Shown: positions 8,543-18,296, counted from the first letter of the stretch. The stretch: DNA of 64,000 nt from Sphingobacterium sp. UGAL515B_05 (GCF_033097525.1 NZ_CP109907.1:2480001-2544000), one strand, 5' to 3'. Made by a program: numbers and translations. The notes: generated by a model not told the origin, from the letters alone.

Positions 8543-10945
8543 ATGAAGAAACTATTCTATGGTCTCTTGCTTCTAGCGTCGCTACAGACGCAAGCGCAGG
8601 AAAACATTACCTTTCAAAAACCCTCTACTGAAATTTTGGCCTTAGCCGATTATGTACGCCCCCCTCAGATAAAGATTTCAAGCGATAAAAATTGGATGTT
8701 ATTTACGTTCCGGCCTACATACAAAAGCCTGGCAGACTTAGGCCAGGAAGAAATGAAACTGGCTGGATTGCGGATTAATCCGAAGACGAACATGGAAAGT
8801 TCGACAATCTTTTTCGATAAGATTGCCTTGAAAAAAATTGGACAAAATATGGAATTTTCCGACTTCACGGGGATGCCCGAAAAAGCCGCAATGGCCAATT
8901 TTGTGTTCTCTCCAGACAATAAGCGTTTGGCATTCAGCAATACAAATGAGAGTGGAACGGCCTTATTTGTCATTGATCTTGCAACGCGAAATGTCAAACA
9001 GCTGACTGCCTACAATTTGAATGGAACATTGACAGCACCATTTCAGTGGCTGAGAAATTCTTCCGGTTTAATAATAACAAGCCTGCCAAAGGATAGGGCT
9101 GCACTGTTGGATCCTTCAAAAGATTTGCCGACAGGACCTATTGTCTCAACAAGTGATGGGAAGGTGTCTCAGTTGAGGACATACCAGGACCTGCTTAAAA
9201 ATCCGCAGGATGAAGTGAATTTTGAAACATTGGTGCAATCCAACCTTGAACTTGTAGATCTGGACGGCAAGATTTCTTCCTTTAAAGATAAAGCCATTTA
9301 TACGGGGATCAGTTTCTCTCCGGATGGTGAGTATGTGATGATCACGACGATCACAAAACCTTATTCCTACGTGGTTCCGGTGTCGTCTTTTCCACAGCAG
9401 GTTCGTATTTATGATCGATCGGGCAAGGAAATAGCACTGGTGAATGAGACAGCCTTGACAGAGGTGATGCCGAAAGGTTTTTCGTCGACACGATCGGGAA
9501 AACGTGCCTGGCATTGGCGGAGTGATCAGCCAGCGACGTTGGCTTATGTAGAAGCCTTGGATGGCGGGGATGCGAATAAACCTGCGGAGTTTCGTGATGC
9601 CTTATATACTTTATCGTACCCTTACGATGGTGCGGGAAAGCTTATTTTTAAAATCAAAGACCGTTACGCTGGTGTAACATGGGGGAATGATAAATATGCA
9701 TTGATCAATTCGCAATGGTATGATACGAGAAATGCAAAAACTTTTGTGGTGAATCCTTCCTCGGGAGAATCTAAACTATTGCATGACCGGAACAGTCAGG
9801 ATGTCTATAACGATCCGGGAGATGTATATATGGAAAAAAATAGTTTAGGCACTTATTCGATGTATATAGATAAGGATAAAGTACTGTTTGTAGGTAAGGG
9901 GTTTACTAAAAATGGTGAGTTTCCTTTTGTGGATGAGCTTGATCTGCATTCGCTGAAGAAAAAACGCATTTATATTGCTCCAGCATCTGAACTGCAGGAA
10001 CGTATCACCCAATTAGTGAACCCTAAAACTGGGGATTTGTTGATTTCGCTTCAGTCAGCATCGACTTATCCGAATTATTTCATGAAAAATATGAAATCGG
10101 GGAAACAGGTGACACTCACCACGTTGGAAAACCCGTTTAAGTCTTTGGAAAAAGTTCATAAAGAGATTTTAAAGTACAAGCGAAAGGATGGAGTCGAACT
10201 TTCCGGAACATTATATTTACCTGCCGGTTATGATTTTACGAAGAAAGAGAAGTTGCCTCTGCTAATGTGGGCTTATCCAAGGGAGTACAAAGATAAAAAT
10301 ACGGCTGGACAAAGCACGGCCAATCCGAAGGAGTTTACCTTCCCAAGTTATGGTTCTTTTATCTACTGGGTATCGAAGGGGTATGCTGTATTGGATAATG
10401 CGGCCTTCCCTATTGTTGGAGAGGGAACAAAAGAACCAAATGATACCTTTATTGAACAACTTGTGGCAAATGCCGAAGCTGCAATTGATGCGGTAGATCA
10501 TTTGGGTTATATCGATCGGAAAAAAGTTGCTGTGGGTGGGCATTCCTATGGTGCGTTTATGACAGCACATCTGTTGTCCAATTCAAAATTGTTTGCCGCA
10601 GGAATAGCGCGTTCTGGAGCATACAATCGGACCTTAACACCATTTGGTTTTCAGAGTGAACAACGTAACTTCTGGGATGATCCAGCCCTGTATATGACCA
10701 TGTCTCCATTTGTGAGTGCTGATCGGATGAAAACCCCACTTTTGTTGGTTCATGGTGGAGCCGATAATAATCCCGGAACATTCACCCTGCAGACAGAACG
10801 CTATTTTCAGGCCCTGAAAAACTTGGGAGCTCCCGTGCGTATGGTCATTTTACCACGCGAAGCACATGGATATGTCGCCAAAGAAAATATCTTCCATTTA
10901 CTTTGGGAGCAGGATCAATTTTTGGAAAAATACCTTAAGAAATAA
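8543..10945 (+). CDS. secreted S9 family serine peptidase, glutamyl endopeptidase-like (S9D)
   Basis: An 800-residue prolyl-oligopeptidase-family enzyme. The ATG at 8543 is chosen because it gives a standard signal peptide (MKKLFYGLLLLASLQTQAQ); a start 57 bases upstream adds residues that spoil it. The N-terminal two thirds form a WD40-like propeller with repeats such as 'FSPDNKRLAFSNTNESG' and 'SFSPDGEYVMIT'. The C-terminal alpha/beta hydrolase carries the triad Ser668 ('GGHSYGAFMTAHLL'), Asp741 ('LLVHGGADNNPGTF') and His775 ('LPREAHGY'). The 'DNNPGTF' and 'GHSYGAFM' segments match plant chloroplast glutamyl endopeptidase more closely than dipeptidyl peptidases. It probably cleaves peptides in the periplasm. 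It is monocistronic with its own terminator. Confidence 0.88.
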   Translation: MKKLFYGLLLLASLQTQAQENITFQKPSTEILALADYVRPPQIKISSDKNWMLFTFRPTYKSLADLGQEEMKLAGLRINPKTNMESSTIFFDKIALKKIGQNMEFSDFTGMPEKAAMANFVFSPDNKRLAFSNTNESGTALFVIDLATRNVKQLTAYNLNGTLTAPFQWLRNSSGLIITSLPKDRAALLDPSKDLPTGPIVSTSDGKVSQLRTYQDLLKNPQDEVNFETLVQSNLELVDLDGKISSFKDKAIYTGISFSPDGEYVMITTITKPYSYVVPVSSFPQQVRIYDRSGKEIALVNETALTEVMPKGFSSTRSGKRAWHWRSDQPATLAYVEALDGGDANKPAEFRDALYTLSYPYDGAGKLIFKIKDRYAGVTWGNDKYALINSQWYDTRNAKTFVVNPSSGESKLLHDRNSQDVYNDPGDVYMEKNSLGTYSMYIDKDKVLFVGKGFTKNGEFPFVDELDLHSLKKKRIYIAPASELQERITQLVNPKTGDLLISLQSASTYPNYFMKNMKSGKQVTLTTLENPFKSLEKVHKEILKYKRKDGVELSGTLYLPAGYDFTKKEKLPLLMWAYPREYKDKNTAGQSTANPKEFTFPSYGSFIYWVSKGYAVLDNAAFPIVGEGTKEPNDTFIEQLVANAEAAIDAVDHLGYIDRKKVAVGGHSYGAFMTAHLLSNSKLFAAGIARSGAYNRTLTPFGFQSEQRNFWDDPALYMTMSPFVSADRMKTPLLLVHGGADNNPGTFTLQTERYFQALKNLGAPVRMVILPREAHGYVAKENIFHLLWEQDQFLEKYLKK

Positions 10946-10964
10946 GGTGAAAATCAACATGAAT

Positions 10965-10998
10965 AAAAAAAGGTTGCTGTACAAAGCAACCTTTTTTG
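10965..10998 (+). terminator. intrinsic terminator of the S9 peptidase gene
   Basis: An aggttgct/agcaacct stem (10971-10978 with 10985-10992) extended by A:T pairs, with a 6-base T tract, begins 20 bases after the peptidase stop codon. Confidence 0.85.
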
Positions 10999-11052
10999 TT
11001 GCGCAAGTTTCGCTTAAAGGATCGCTACCCTCCCCCTTGATAAGCGTTAATC

Positions 11053-11131
11053 CGATACGAACCCTGTGAAGTCAGTATTGAACCTAGGTGGGCTCCTACT
11101 GAACCGCTAGTAAATGTGCTGAAGGTTCAGT
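11053..11131 (+). promoter_or_regulatory. three phased GAACC half-sites plus one inverted copy upstream of the AraC-family gene
   Basis: GAACC occurs at 11059-11063, 11080-11084 and 11101-11105, exactly 21 bp apart, each preceded by a TA-containing tetramer. The reverse complement GGTTC follows at 11124-11128, so that actgaacc/ggttcagt forms an 8-bp dyad. A 21-bp direct-repeat period is the spacing of half-sites bound by AraC-type regulators. The array ends 58 bases before the AraC-family start, suggesting autoregulation or that this regulator's operator is here. Confidence 0.5.
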
Positions 11132-11188
11132 GGATTATACATATTATTTTTTAAGTTTGGGTAATTTACTGGAGGGGAAAATCCAATT

Positions 11189-12058
11189 ATGAGACCTGAT
11201 ATATTTAGAGAGAAATCGCCATTATCTTCCGATGACTGCTTTGTGGTCTTCGATCGGAGAAAATCTTCCTTTACGTTTCCTGTACATATTCACCCAGAAT
11301 ATGAGCTCAATTATGTTGAGGGGGCAGTGGGGGCACAACGTATCATTGGCAACTCGATAGAGTCTATTGGCGAGCGGGATCTGGTACTCATTGCAAGTCC
11401 TGAGCTTGAACACGCCTGGAAAGATGGCGATTGCCAATCGAATGATATTCATGAGATTACGATTCAGTTTCACCCTTCATTAATTGAACAGTATCTGGAT
11501 AAAAAACAGTTTGCAAGTATACAGCAGTTATTATCCAAAGCTTCGCGTGGTGTAGTTTTTGGGAAAGACACAGTAGATCGGGTATTACCGCTGTTACGCA
11601 TATTGACTTTGGAAAGAGACGGATTCTATTCGGTTATGAAACTTTTGGTGTTGCTGTATGAATTGTCTAAGGGTGAAGATATCCGTGTATTATCCACGGC
11701 GACCAATACGGTATTGAGCAATAGCGAATTGATGATGGGACGACTACAAGAATATATCGTTACCCATGTAAATAGAGAATTGAGCCTGCCGATGGTTGCG
11801 GCCGTAATGAATATGAGCAAATCAACATTTTCCCGTTTTCTGAAATCGACTACAGGAATGAATTTTACAGATTATCTGCTCGATTTTAGGATCAATATGG
11901 CTGTGCGATTACTGAAAGAAGAGACCTTGATTGCCGATATTGTCGAACAATGCGGCTTTAACAGCGTTTCGTATTTCTACCGTGTATTTAAAAAGAAAAA
12001 AGGCCTCACTCCCGTCGAGTATAGAAATAGCCTCCGCAAGCAACAGATGATCATCTAG
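11189..12058 (+). CDS. AraC-family transcriptional regulator with cupin sensor domain
   Basis: A 289-residue regulator. The N-terminal region has the cupin-type 'FPVHIHPEYELNYVEG' seen in AraC-family sensors and a later 'HEITIQFHP'. The C-terminal domain has two helix-turn-helix motifs: 'LSLPMVAAVMNMSKSTFSRFLKSTTG' at about residues 198-223 and 'ADIVEQCGFNSVSYFYRVFKKKKGLTPVEYR' at about 251-281. Unusually for this window, the start is preceded by a strong purine-rich stretch (ggagggg, 11171-11177). Three 21-bp-phased GAACC repeats lie upstream. The effector is unknown; sugar or organic ligands are typical for the family. The RNA ligase gene follows 53 bases downstream in the same direction and may be cotranscribed. 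Confidence 0.92.
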   Translation: MRPDIFREKSPLSSDDCFVVFDRRKSSFTFPVHIHPEYELNYVEGAVGAQRIIGNSIESIGERDLVLIASPELEHAWKDGDCQSNDIHEITIQFHPSLIEQYLDKKQFASIQQLLSKASRGVVFGKDTVDRVLPLLRILTLERDGFYSVMKLLVLLYELSKGEDIRVLSTATNTVLSNSELMMGRLQEYIVTHVNRELSLPMVAAVMNMSKSTFSRFLKSTTGMNFTDYLLDFRINMAVRLLKEETLIADIVEQCGFNSVSYFYRVFKKKKGLTPVEYRNSLRKQQMII

Positions 12059-12111
12059 TTTACCGTTATTTATTTCTTATTTTTAAGGCGAGAAAGCGAA
12101 AACGATTCTAT

Positions 12112-13152
12112 ATGTCTATTTTTTCAGGATACGAAAAGATGCCCGATAAAATTAAGAAAATTGGGCTCAGTGAGAAAGCAATGTCCCAGCTCGGTAAAAT
12201 AAAATGGGTAGTTACAGAAAAAGTACATGGCGCCAATTTTAGTTTTTCCTATCAACTGGGAGAATTAAAATTTGCAAAAAGAAGAGAATACCTGGAGTGG
12301 GCATCCGATTTCTTTGGATATCAGCTTGTCGTAGCGCGTTTGGAAAGCAATATGATGTGTTTGTTTGAACGCCTAAGTTTATCTTATCCCGAAGCGCATT
12401 ATATTGTATACGGCGAGTTGTTCGGTGGTGTTTACCCCCATAAGGAGGTTGCCGTAGTGCCACACCTGCAAGCTATTCAAACAGGTGTATATTATAGCCC
12501 TGATATTCATTTCTATGCCTTTGATATTGCTATTATTGATAAGTTCGGCCAGAAACACTATTTAGATTATCAAACTTCAATCAGCTATTTTGAGGAGTTT
12601 GACCTTTTTTATGCTAAACCGCTATTTATAGGGAAGATGAATGAGGCACTAAATTTTAATCTTCGAATGAATTCTAGTATCCCTGGACGTTTGGGCTTGC
12701 CAGAACTGAAAGACAACCTCATTGAAGGCGTTGTAATTAAACCTTATGATTCCGAAAAAATGCAGTTGGAACAAGAACGTCCAATTATCAAACTCAAGAA
12801 TCCTGAATTCAATGAGCAATTAAAATTCCATGAGGCTGAAAAATGGTCTTTTATTCCGGATGTCAGTTCGAAGAGCGAAAATCTTTCTTTCCTTGTGGCG
12901 GCCATGCGGACATATGTGACGCAAAACCGGCTCAATAGCGTGATTTCTAAAATTGGGGCCCTAGATCTAAGCAATGTCGACCGGGTTCGCGACCTTCAGT
13001 CAGAGTTTCTTGCGGATATTTTTATCGATTTTAACGAACAAAATCAATATATTTTGGATGATTTGACGTCAGAAGACCGTGAATGGATTGACGCAAGGTT
13101 GAAGTCCGATATTGATAAAGAAATGCAAAAAGCACGTTCGTCGGGCTTATAA
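12112..13152 (+). CDS. T4 Rnl2-type RNA ligase
   Basis: A 346-residue protein of the RNA ligase 2 (Rnl2/RNA editing ligase) nucleotidyltransferase family, which seals 3'-OH/5'-phosphate breaks in RNA duplexes through a lysyl-AMP intermediate. The five nucleotidyltransferase motifs can be read in order: motif I 'EKVHGANF' with Lys37 as the AMP acceptor, an 'AKRREYLEW' segment equivalent to motif Ia, 'VYGELFGGVY' (motif III, near residue 100), 'EGVVIKPYD' (motif IV, near residue 208) and 'IIKLKNPEF' (motif V). The C-terminal hundred residues are helical and would be the Rnl2-type accessory domain. The only close partner is the AraC-family gene 53 bases upstream; no RtcB, polynucleotide kinase or toxin-like nuclease is adjacent. 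Its RNA target is unknown. Confidence 0.88.
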   Translation: MSIFSGYEKMPDKIKKIGLSEKAMSQLGKIKWVVTEKVHGANFSFSYQLGELKFAKRREYLEWASDFFGYQLVVARLESNMMCLFERLSLSYPEAHYIVYGELFGGVYPHKEVAVVPHLQAIQTGVYYSPDIHFYAFDIAIIDKFGQKHYLDYQTSISYFEEFDLFYAKPLFIGKMNEALNFNLRMNSSIPGRLGLPELKDNLIEGVVIKPYDSEKMQLEQERPIIKLKNPEFNEQLKFHEAEKWSFIPDVSSKSENLSFLVAAMRTYVTQNRLNSVISKIGALDLSNVDRVRDLQSEFLADIFIDFNEQNQYILDDLTSEDREWIDARLKSDIDKEMQKARSSGL

Positions 13153-13540
13153 TTTTTTTTCAACGGTCTCAACGCTATTTTGTTACTGATTTTTATTGTT
13201 CTCCTTACTAGATAATTCAATGTAAGTGAGTCCAAAGTTCAATGAAATAACTTCTTTGTTTCGTAATTGACTGTATTTTAGTCTATTATTTGATTTCTGT
13301 TTACTGTTTTTTTTATCTCCTTAGTTTTCCCTTCTATTTTGCGCAATCGTTTGTGTTGACTTTTTCGTGTTTTTTCCAACGGAAATATGAATGAAAAGTA
13401 CAATACAAATGAGTTGATCTTGCTATTTACGGCATCTCCTTTTCTCTAATTTCGTCAAACAAACCAATAGAAGAATACCAATTAAGTATAGACATATTAT
13501 ACAAACCATCTATTTATTGTAAACCTTAAATACACACAAT
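13153..13540. other. intergenic region upstream of the second SusC gene
   Basis: A 388-base, T-rich gap with no protein-like frame. A plausible Bacteroidota sigma-ABfr-type promoter is listed separately. I see no hairpin terminator for the RNA ligase gene and no operator repeat. Confidence 0.5.
13420..13454 (+). promoter_or_regulatory. candidate promoter of the SusC/SusD-GH130 locus
   Basis: TTG at 13420-13422 and TAATTTCG at 13447-13454 (one mismatch to TAnnTTTG) resemble the -33/-7 elements of Bacteroidota housekeeping promoters. The 24-base spacer is slightly long and the predicted leader would be about 80 bases. Confidence 0.3.
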
Positions 13541-16500
13541 ATGAGAAAAACAGCTTTACTACTCTTACTTTCCACTTATGGGAGCTTAGCTTTTGCACAG
13601 CAATCCCAAAAGGTGAGGGGCAAAGTCCTCGATGCGGATAATAAGCCAGTGGCAGGAGCTACGGTCAATATCAAGGGGAGCGCCAGCGGAACGAAAACAG
13701 ATGCCGATGGTTCTTTTACACTTGATGTTGCGAAAGGCAAAACCTTAAAAATTACCTACGTGGGGATGAAGGAGCAAGAGGTGCTTGTCAATGATGCATC
13801 AACCTATAGTATTGTACTTCAGTCGGGCACGGAGTTAGATGAAGTGGTGGTGATCGGCTATGGTACGGTGAAAAAAAGTGATTTGACCGGTGCAGTGGCA
13901 TCCGTGACGGGCAAGGATCTACAATCTAATTTAGCTAAAAGTGCTGCGGGTGCATTACAGGGCCGCGTTGCCGGGGTGACTGTATCAAATGCCGGTGGAA
14001 CGCCGGGCGCTGGTATGAGTATCAATATCCGTGGTATAAGCTCTTTGGGCAACAATACACCGCTTTATGTTATTGATGGCGTATTCGGTGACATCAATTT
14101 GGTGGATCCAAATGATATTGCTTCCTTGGAAGTATTGAAGGATGCGTCAGCAGCTGCCATCTATGGATCTAGGGCAGCCAATGGTGTCGTCCTTATCACG
14201 ACTAAAGGTGGGCATAGAGCATCACCCGCTACTGTTGGTATAAATGCCTATACGGGGGTCCAAAGTATTCCTAAGAAATTAAAAGTAATGGATGGTCCAC
14301 AATGGAAACAATTTATGACGGATCAAAAAGAGCTACCAGTTCAAGCGGAAAGTTTTAATGCGAATACCAATTGGCAAGATGAAATATATCATGTTGCTCC
14401 CGTCAATAAAATTAATCTAGATATCGCCGGTGGTGGTGAAAGATCTACTTATAACGTGTCTGCGGGCTATTTGGATCAGGAAGGTATTCTGAAAACAACA
14501 GGTTATAAGGCGTTTAACATACGTAGTAAAAATACATTCAGTTTTTTTAATGAACATCTTAGGGTAGGAAATACTTTTTTGGTGAAATCGGGTGATCGTA
14601 AATTTTCACATTTGGTCATCACAGATGCACTTCGTCAAAATCCACTGTTACCGATTTATGATTCCAATATTGTTGGAGGCTATTCAACCTATGCCCCATG
14701 GATGAAAAACTTGGATAATCCAGTAGGTAACTTAAACTTGAATAATAATCACGTCTACCAGACGGATATTATGTTGAATGGATATGCAGAAGTAGATTTA
14801 TTTGTTAAGGGTTTGAAATATAGGTTAAACGTTGGGGTTAATAGAACTTCTGGAAGAAATTATGCCAAAGCGGATAGACGTCCCGATGGTACGGCCATAT
14901 TACAATCTTCACTCAATGAAAGTGCTTTCTTCAATAATCAGTGGTTGATCGAAAATACATTGCATTATGATAATACTTTTGATAAGCACACGATTTCTTT
15001 GTTGGCGGGTTATTCCGCTCAAGAAAATACCAATAGAGGATTTGGAGCTTCTAGGCTCAATATTCCTTTTGGTACCGATGCAATTAATGCGGGTGGATTG
15101 GATGGTCAAACGACATCTGGAAGCTTGCAGGAAGAGGCACTAATTTCACAGTTTGGCCGTGCTATGTACAGTTACGATAGCCGTTATATGTTGACAGCAA
15201 CTGTCCGTCGTGATGGCTCTTCCAAATTTGCAGATGGTTATCGTTATGGTGTGTTCCCTTCGGTGGCTTTAGGATGGAATGTGATGAACGAGCATTTCTT
15301 TGAAAAGGCAAAAAATACAATCAATGAATTGAAAGTTCGTGCAACTTATGGTCGATTAGGGAATCAAAATATCGCCAATTATACAACACAAAGTCTTACT
15401 TCATATGGCTTTAACTACATACAGGGAGGAGCCTTATGGTTGGGATCTAGTACAGGTATCGGCTGGACATCGCCAGTGAATCTAACTTGGGAGGAAACTG
15501 AAACTAGCAACGTTGGTCTGGACTTGGCCTTCTTGCAAAATAAGTTGAGCATTAGTACTGATTATTATGTGCGTGATACGAAGGGCATTCTGTTGGGAAT
15601 CAATCGGCCCTCTTCAGCCGGACTTCAGGGATCACCTATTATGAATGCAGGTACAATTCGAAATAAAGGATTCGAGTTTTTAGCTACCTATAGAGACAAG
15701 GTTGGCGAAGTGAATTATAACATCGGGGTAAATGCTTCTACAGTGAAGAATGAGATGAAAGCCGTAACAATTGGTACAGTTCAGGAATTTGGCGGATTTA
15801 ACCCAAATAACGATGGTACGATTACATGGGCGAAGGTGGGCTATCCAATTGGAGGTTTTTGGCTTATCCAGACTGATGGATTGTTCCAGTCAGATGCTGA
15901 AGTTCAGGCCTATAAATCGGCTGATGGTAAGGTGATTCAATCTACAGCCAAAGCTGGAGATATCAAGTTTGTTGACTATAACGGCGATGGGCAGATTAAT
16001 AATGATGACCGTCAATATGCTGGAAGTCCTTATCCGAAATTAGCTTATGGTATCAGAGGAGGGTTAGATTATAAAGGTTTTGATTTTGCGTTTTTCTTTG
16101 ATGGCATGTATGGTAACAAGGTTTATAACTATACCCGTGCTCGGATGGAAGGAACCAGTGATATTAATAATTACTCCATAGATCTTTTAAATTCGTGGAC
16201 ACCAAGTAATACCAATACCGATATTCCACGTTATACTCGGCAGGATTTGAATGATAATAAACGACGCGTAAGTGATCGTTGGTTGGAAAGTGGGGCTTTT
16301 TTCCGTTTAAAAACAATAGAGTTTGGCTATACTTTGCCTTCTGAGTGGCTAAGCAAAGCAAGCCTGAAGAATGCTCGTGTTTTTGTGGCAGGAGAAAATC
16401 TATTTACTGTAACAAAATATAAGGGATACACACCTGATGTAGGGATGAATTCTGATGAGAATGGTGGCGGATCAGGACCTATGACTGCTGGTACCGATTA

Positions 16501-16555
16501 TGGTCGTTTCCCCTTAGCGCGTACTATTATGTTTGGTATACAAGCTAACTTTTAA
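13541..16555 (+). CDS. SusC-like TonB-dependent outer membrane receptor
   Basis: A complete 1004-residue SusC/RagA-family transporter. It has a signal peptide (MRKTALLLLLS...AFAQQ), an N-terminal carboxypeptidase-regulatory-like domain ('VRGKVLDADNKPVAGATVNIKGSASGTKTDADGSF', residues about 26-60), the SusC-typical 'ELDEVVVIGYGT' at about residue 98, and a plug with 'LQGRVAGVTVSNAGG', 'NIRGISSLGNNTPLYVIDGV' and 'ASAAAIYGSRAANGVVLITTK'. The rest is a beta barrel ending in 'TIMFGIQANF'. It would import a glycan fragment across the outer membrane with TonB energy. It starts a codirectional cluster with SusD, an ASST-like protein, a GH130 phosphorylase, an EEP-fold enzyme and a symporter, suggesting a beta-mannosyl-containing ligand. 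Confidence 0.96.
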   Translation: MRKTALLLLLSTYGSLAFAQQSQKVRGKVLDADNKPVAGATVNIKGSASGTKTDADGSFTLDVAKGKTLKITYVGMKEQEVLVNDASTYSIVLQSGTELDEVVVIGYGTVKKSDLTGAVASVTGKDLQSNLAKSAAGALQGRVAGVTVSNAGGTPGAGMSINIRGISSLGNNTPLYVIDGVFGDINLVDPNDIASLEVLKDASAAAIYGSRAANGVVLITTKGGHRASPATVGINAYTGVQSIPKKLKVMDGPQWKQFMTDQKELPVQAESFNANTNWQDEIYHVAPVNKINLDIAGGGERSTYNVSAGYLDQEGILKTTGYKAFNIRSKNTFSFFNEHLRVGNTFLVKSGDRKFSHLVITDALRQNPLLPIYDSNIVGGYSTYAPWMKNLDNPVGNLNLNNNHVYQTDIMLNGYAEVDLFVKGLKYRLNVGVNRTSGRNYAKADRRPDGTAILQSSLNESAFFNNQWLIENTLHYDNTFDKHTISLLAGYSAQENTNRGFGASRLNIPFGTDAINAGGLDGQTTSGSLQEEALISQFGRAMYSYDSRYMLTATVRRDGSSKFADGYRYGVFPSVALGWNVMNEHFFEKAKNTINELKVRATYGRLGNQNIANYTTQSLTSYGFNYIQGGALWLGSSTGIGWTSPVNLTWEETETSNVGLDLAFLQNKLSISTDYYVRDTKGILLGINRPSSAGLQGSPIMNAGTIRNKGFEFLATYRDKVGEVNYNIGVNASTVKNEMKAVTIGTVQEFGGFNPNNDGTITWAKVGYPIGGFWLIQTDGLFQSDAEVQAYKSADGKVIQSTAKAGDIKFVDYNGDGQINNDDRQYAGSPYPKLAYGIRGGLDYKGFDFAFFFDGMYGNKVYNYTRARMEGTSDINNYSIDLLNSWTPSNTNTDIPRYTRQDLNDNKRRVSDRWLESGAFFRLKTIEFGYTLPSEWLSKASLKNARVFVAGENLFTVTKYKGYTPDVGMNSDENGGGSGPMTAGTDYGRFPLARTIMFGIQANF

Positions 16556-16587
16556 TAGGCGGTTGGTTTAATAGTAAAAAATTTAAA

Positions 16588-18225
16588 ATGACAAAAATGA
16601 AAATTTCGATAAAAAGATATACGGTAGCTGCAGCAGTTCTTTTGTTTATGGGAAGCTGTAGCAAGGATTTTCTAAATCGTACCAATCCGAATCTCCCTGT
16701 TGAGGCAACTTATTGGACAACAGAGGCAGATGCGGTGGCTGCGATTCCAACAATCTATTCTCCCATCCGTAATCAAATGTATGGTTATTATGGCGCATTT
16801 ACAGGCTATCAGACAATGAACCGCGCTGACGATATGTGGTTTTTGGTTGGCGAAGAACCTCATACTTGGCAGCTAATCAATTTTATTAATACACCTGGAA
16901 CGGGGGGGAGTGATTTCGGGAGTCTATACAATGGTATTAACAGAGCCAACGTATTTATGAAAAATATAGACCGGGTGACAATGGATTCCGAAAAAAAGAA
17001 GCAGCTGATCGGTGAAGTTCGTTTTCTACGAGGGATGTACTATTTTTTATTGGCGGCTAATTATGGTGATGTTCCCTTGCGTTTAACACCAGCTACAGAT
17101 GAACCTAATGGTGAGAATATTGCATCGTCACCTGAAGCGGAGATTTGGAAACAGGTGATCTCTGATTTTAAGGCTGCCAAAGATGGGTTGCCGGTCAGTA
17201 GGCCTTCCTCAGAATCAGGAAGGGTAACCAAAGGCGCTGCTATCGCTTACCTGGGGAAAACGTTGGTCTATAACAAACAATACGGAGAAGCTGAGACAGA
17301 GTTGAAGGCCTTGTTGACGGCACCATATAATTATGATTTGGTGGACAATTTTGAGGATAATTATAAGGAGACAACTAAGTTCAATAAGGAATCGGTTTGG
17401 GAACTAGCTTATGATGGGCGTCTCAGTGCCGGTGGCGTTTGGGGAGACGATTGTGCTTCCTGTCAGCTAGGATTTGTATTACCTAATTTTGCTGGACCTG
17501 GTGCCAGCGGTGCTTGGTTCAAACTGGTGCCTGGTATTTCTGTTGTCCGCGACTTTATCTCAGAAGAACGTCCAGCAGGGTCGGATACTCGTTTTGACAA
17601 GCGTATGTACGGCAGTTTTTACTGGAAATATTCTGATTATGAAACGGGCCTAACCGACGGCGCATGGTATGGTAATCTTTCTTTTGATGATCTTTGGAAA
17701 GAATCTTTGAGTAAAATTTCAGTTAACGCTGGACTTGTATATCCGACTATTAATGGAAAGGCAGGGCGCTTCCTACTTAAAAAATATACTAATTTTTATA
17801 TCAATAAATCTGGCTCTAATAGTATGTATGATGCCGCAAATCGAAATAACAATCTTCGTGTGTTTCGTTTTGCAGAAGTATTGTTGCTTCACGCTGAGGC
17901 TTGTGTGAAAAATGGGAATTTGGCCGGAGCAGCATCTAGCTTAAAACGCATTCGTGATCGAGCTGGATTGGCTAATAAAACTTGGGCAAATGCGGATGCA
18001 CTAATGAAGGAAGTTGTGAAGCAAAATGAATTGGAGTTTTTCTTCGAAGGTCATCGTTTCTTTGATTTGAAACGTTGGTATACACCGACAGAAATGAAAC
18101 AGATCTTTGTGGATAATAAAAAGCAAGGGGCAGATAATTTCCAACCTAAGCATTATTACTTGCCTATTCCAGAGGGAGAAATAAATACAAACTCGAAGAT
18201 CCAACAGCATCCGTTGTGGCGATAG
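16588..18225 (+). CDS. SusD/RagB family glycan-binding outer membrane lipoprotein
   Basis: A 545-residue SusD-family lipoprotein, the partner of the receptor 32 bases upstream. The lipobox 'LLFMGSC' places the lipidated Cys at residue 24; a start at 16597 (the second Met) is equally possible. Family features are 'FLNRTNPNLPVEATYW', 'LIGEVRFLRGMYYFLLAANYGDVPL' at about residues 135-160, 'RFAEVLLLHAEACVKNG' and the C-terminal 'NELEFFFEGHRFFDLKRWYTP' with 'HYYLPIPEGEINTNSKIQQHP'. It would bind the glycan at the cell surface. A hairpin with a T tract follows and may reduce read-through into the next gene. Confidence 0.95.
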   Translation: MTKMKISIKRYTVAAAVLLFMGSCSKDFLNRTNPNLPVEATYWTTEADAVAAIPTIYSPIRNQMYGYYGAFTGYQTMNRADDMWFLVGEEPHTWQLINFINTPGTGGSDFGSLYNGINRANVFMKNIDRVTMDSEKKKQLIGEVRFLRGMYYFLLAANYGDVPLRLTPATDEPNGENIASSPEAEIWKQVISDFKAAKDGLPVSRPSSESGRVTKGAAIAYLGKTLVYNKQYGEAETELKALLTAPYNYDLVDNFEDNYKETTKFNKESVWELAYDGRLSAGGVWGDDCASCQLGFVLPNFAGPGASGAWFKLVPGISVVRDFISEERPAGSDTRFDKRMYGSFYWKYSDYETGLTDGAWYGNLSFDDLWKESLSKISVNAGLVYPTINGKAGRFLLKKYTNFYINKSGSNSMYDAANRNNNLRVFRFAEVLLLHAEACVKNGNLAGAASSLKRIRDRAGLANKTWANADALMKEVVKQNELEFFFEGHRFFDLKRWYTPTEMKQIFVDNKKQGADNFQPKHYYLPIPEGEINTNSKIQQHPLWR

Positions 18226-18296
18226 GCTCGGCAATGCTTTCGAAAGCTTGATTGACACTGAAAAATTTCTTCTCGATTCCACAGTTGAGTGTTAGT

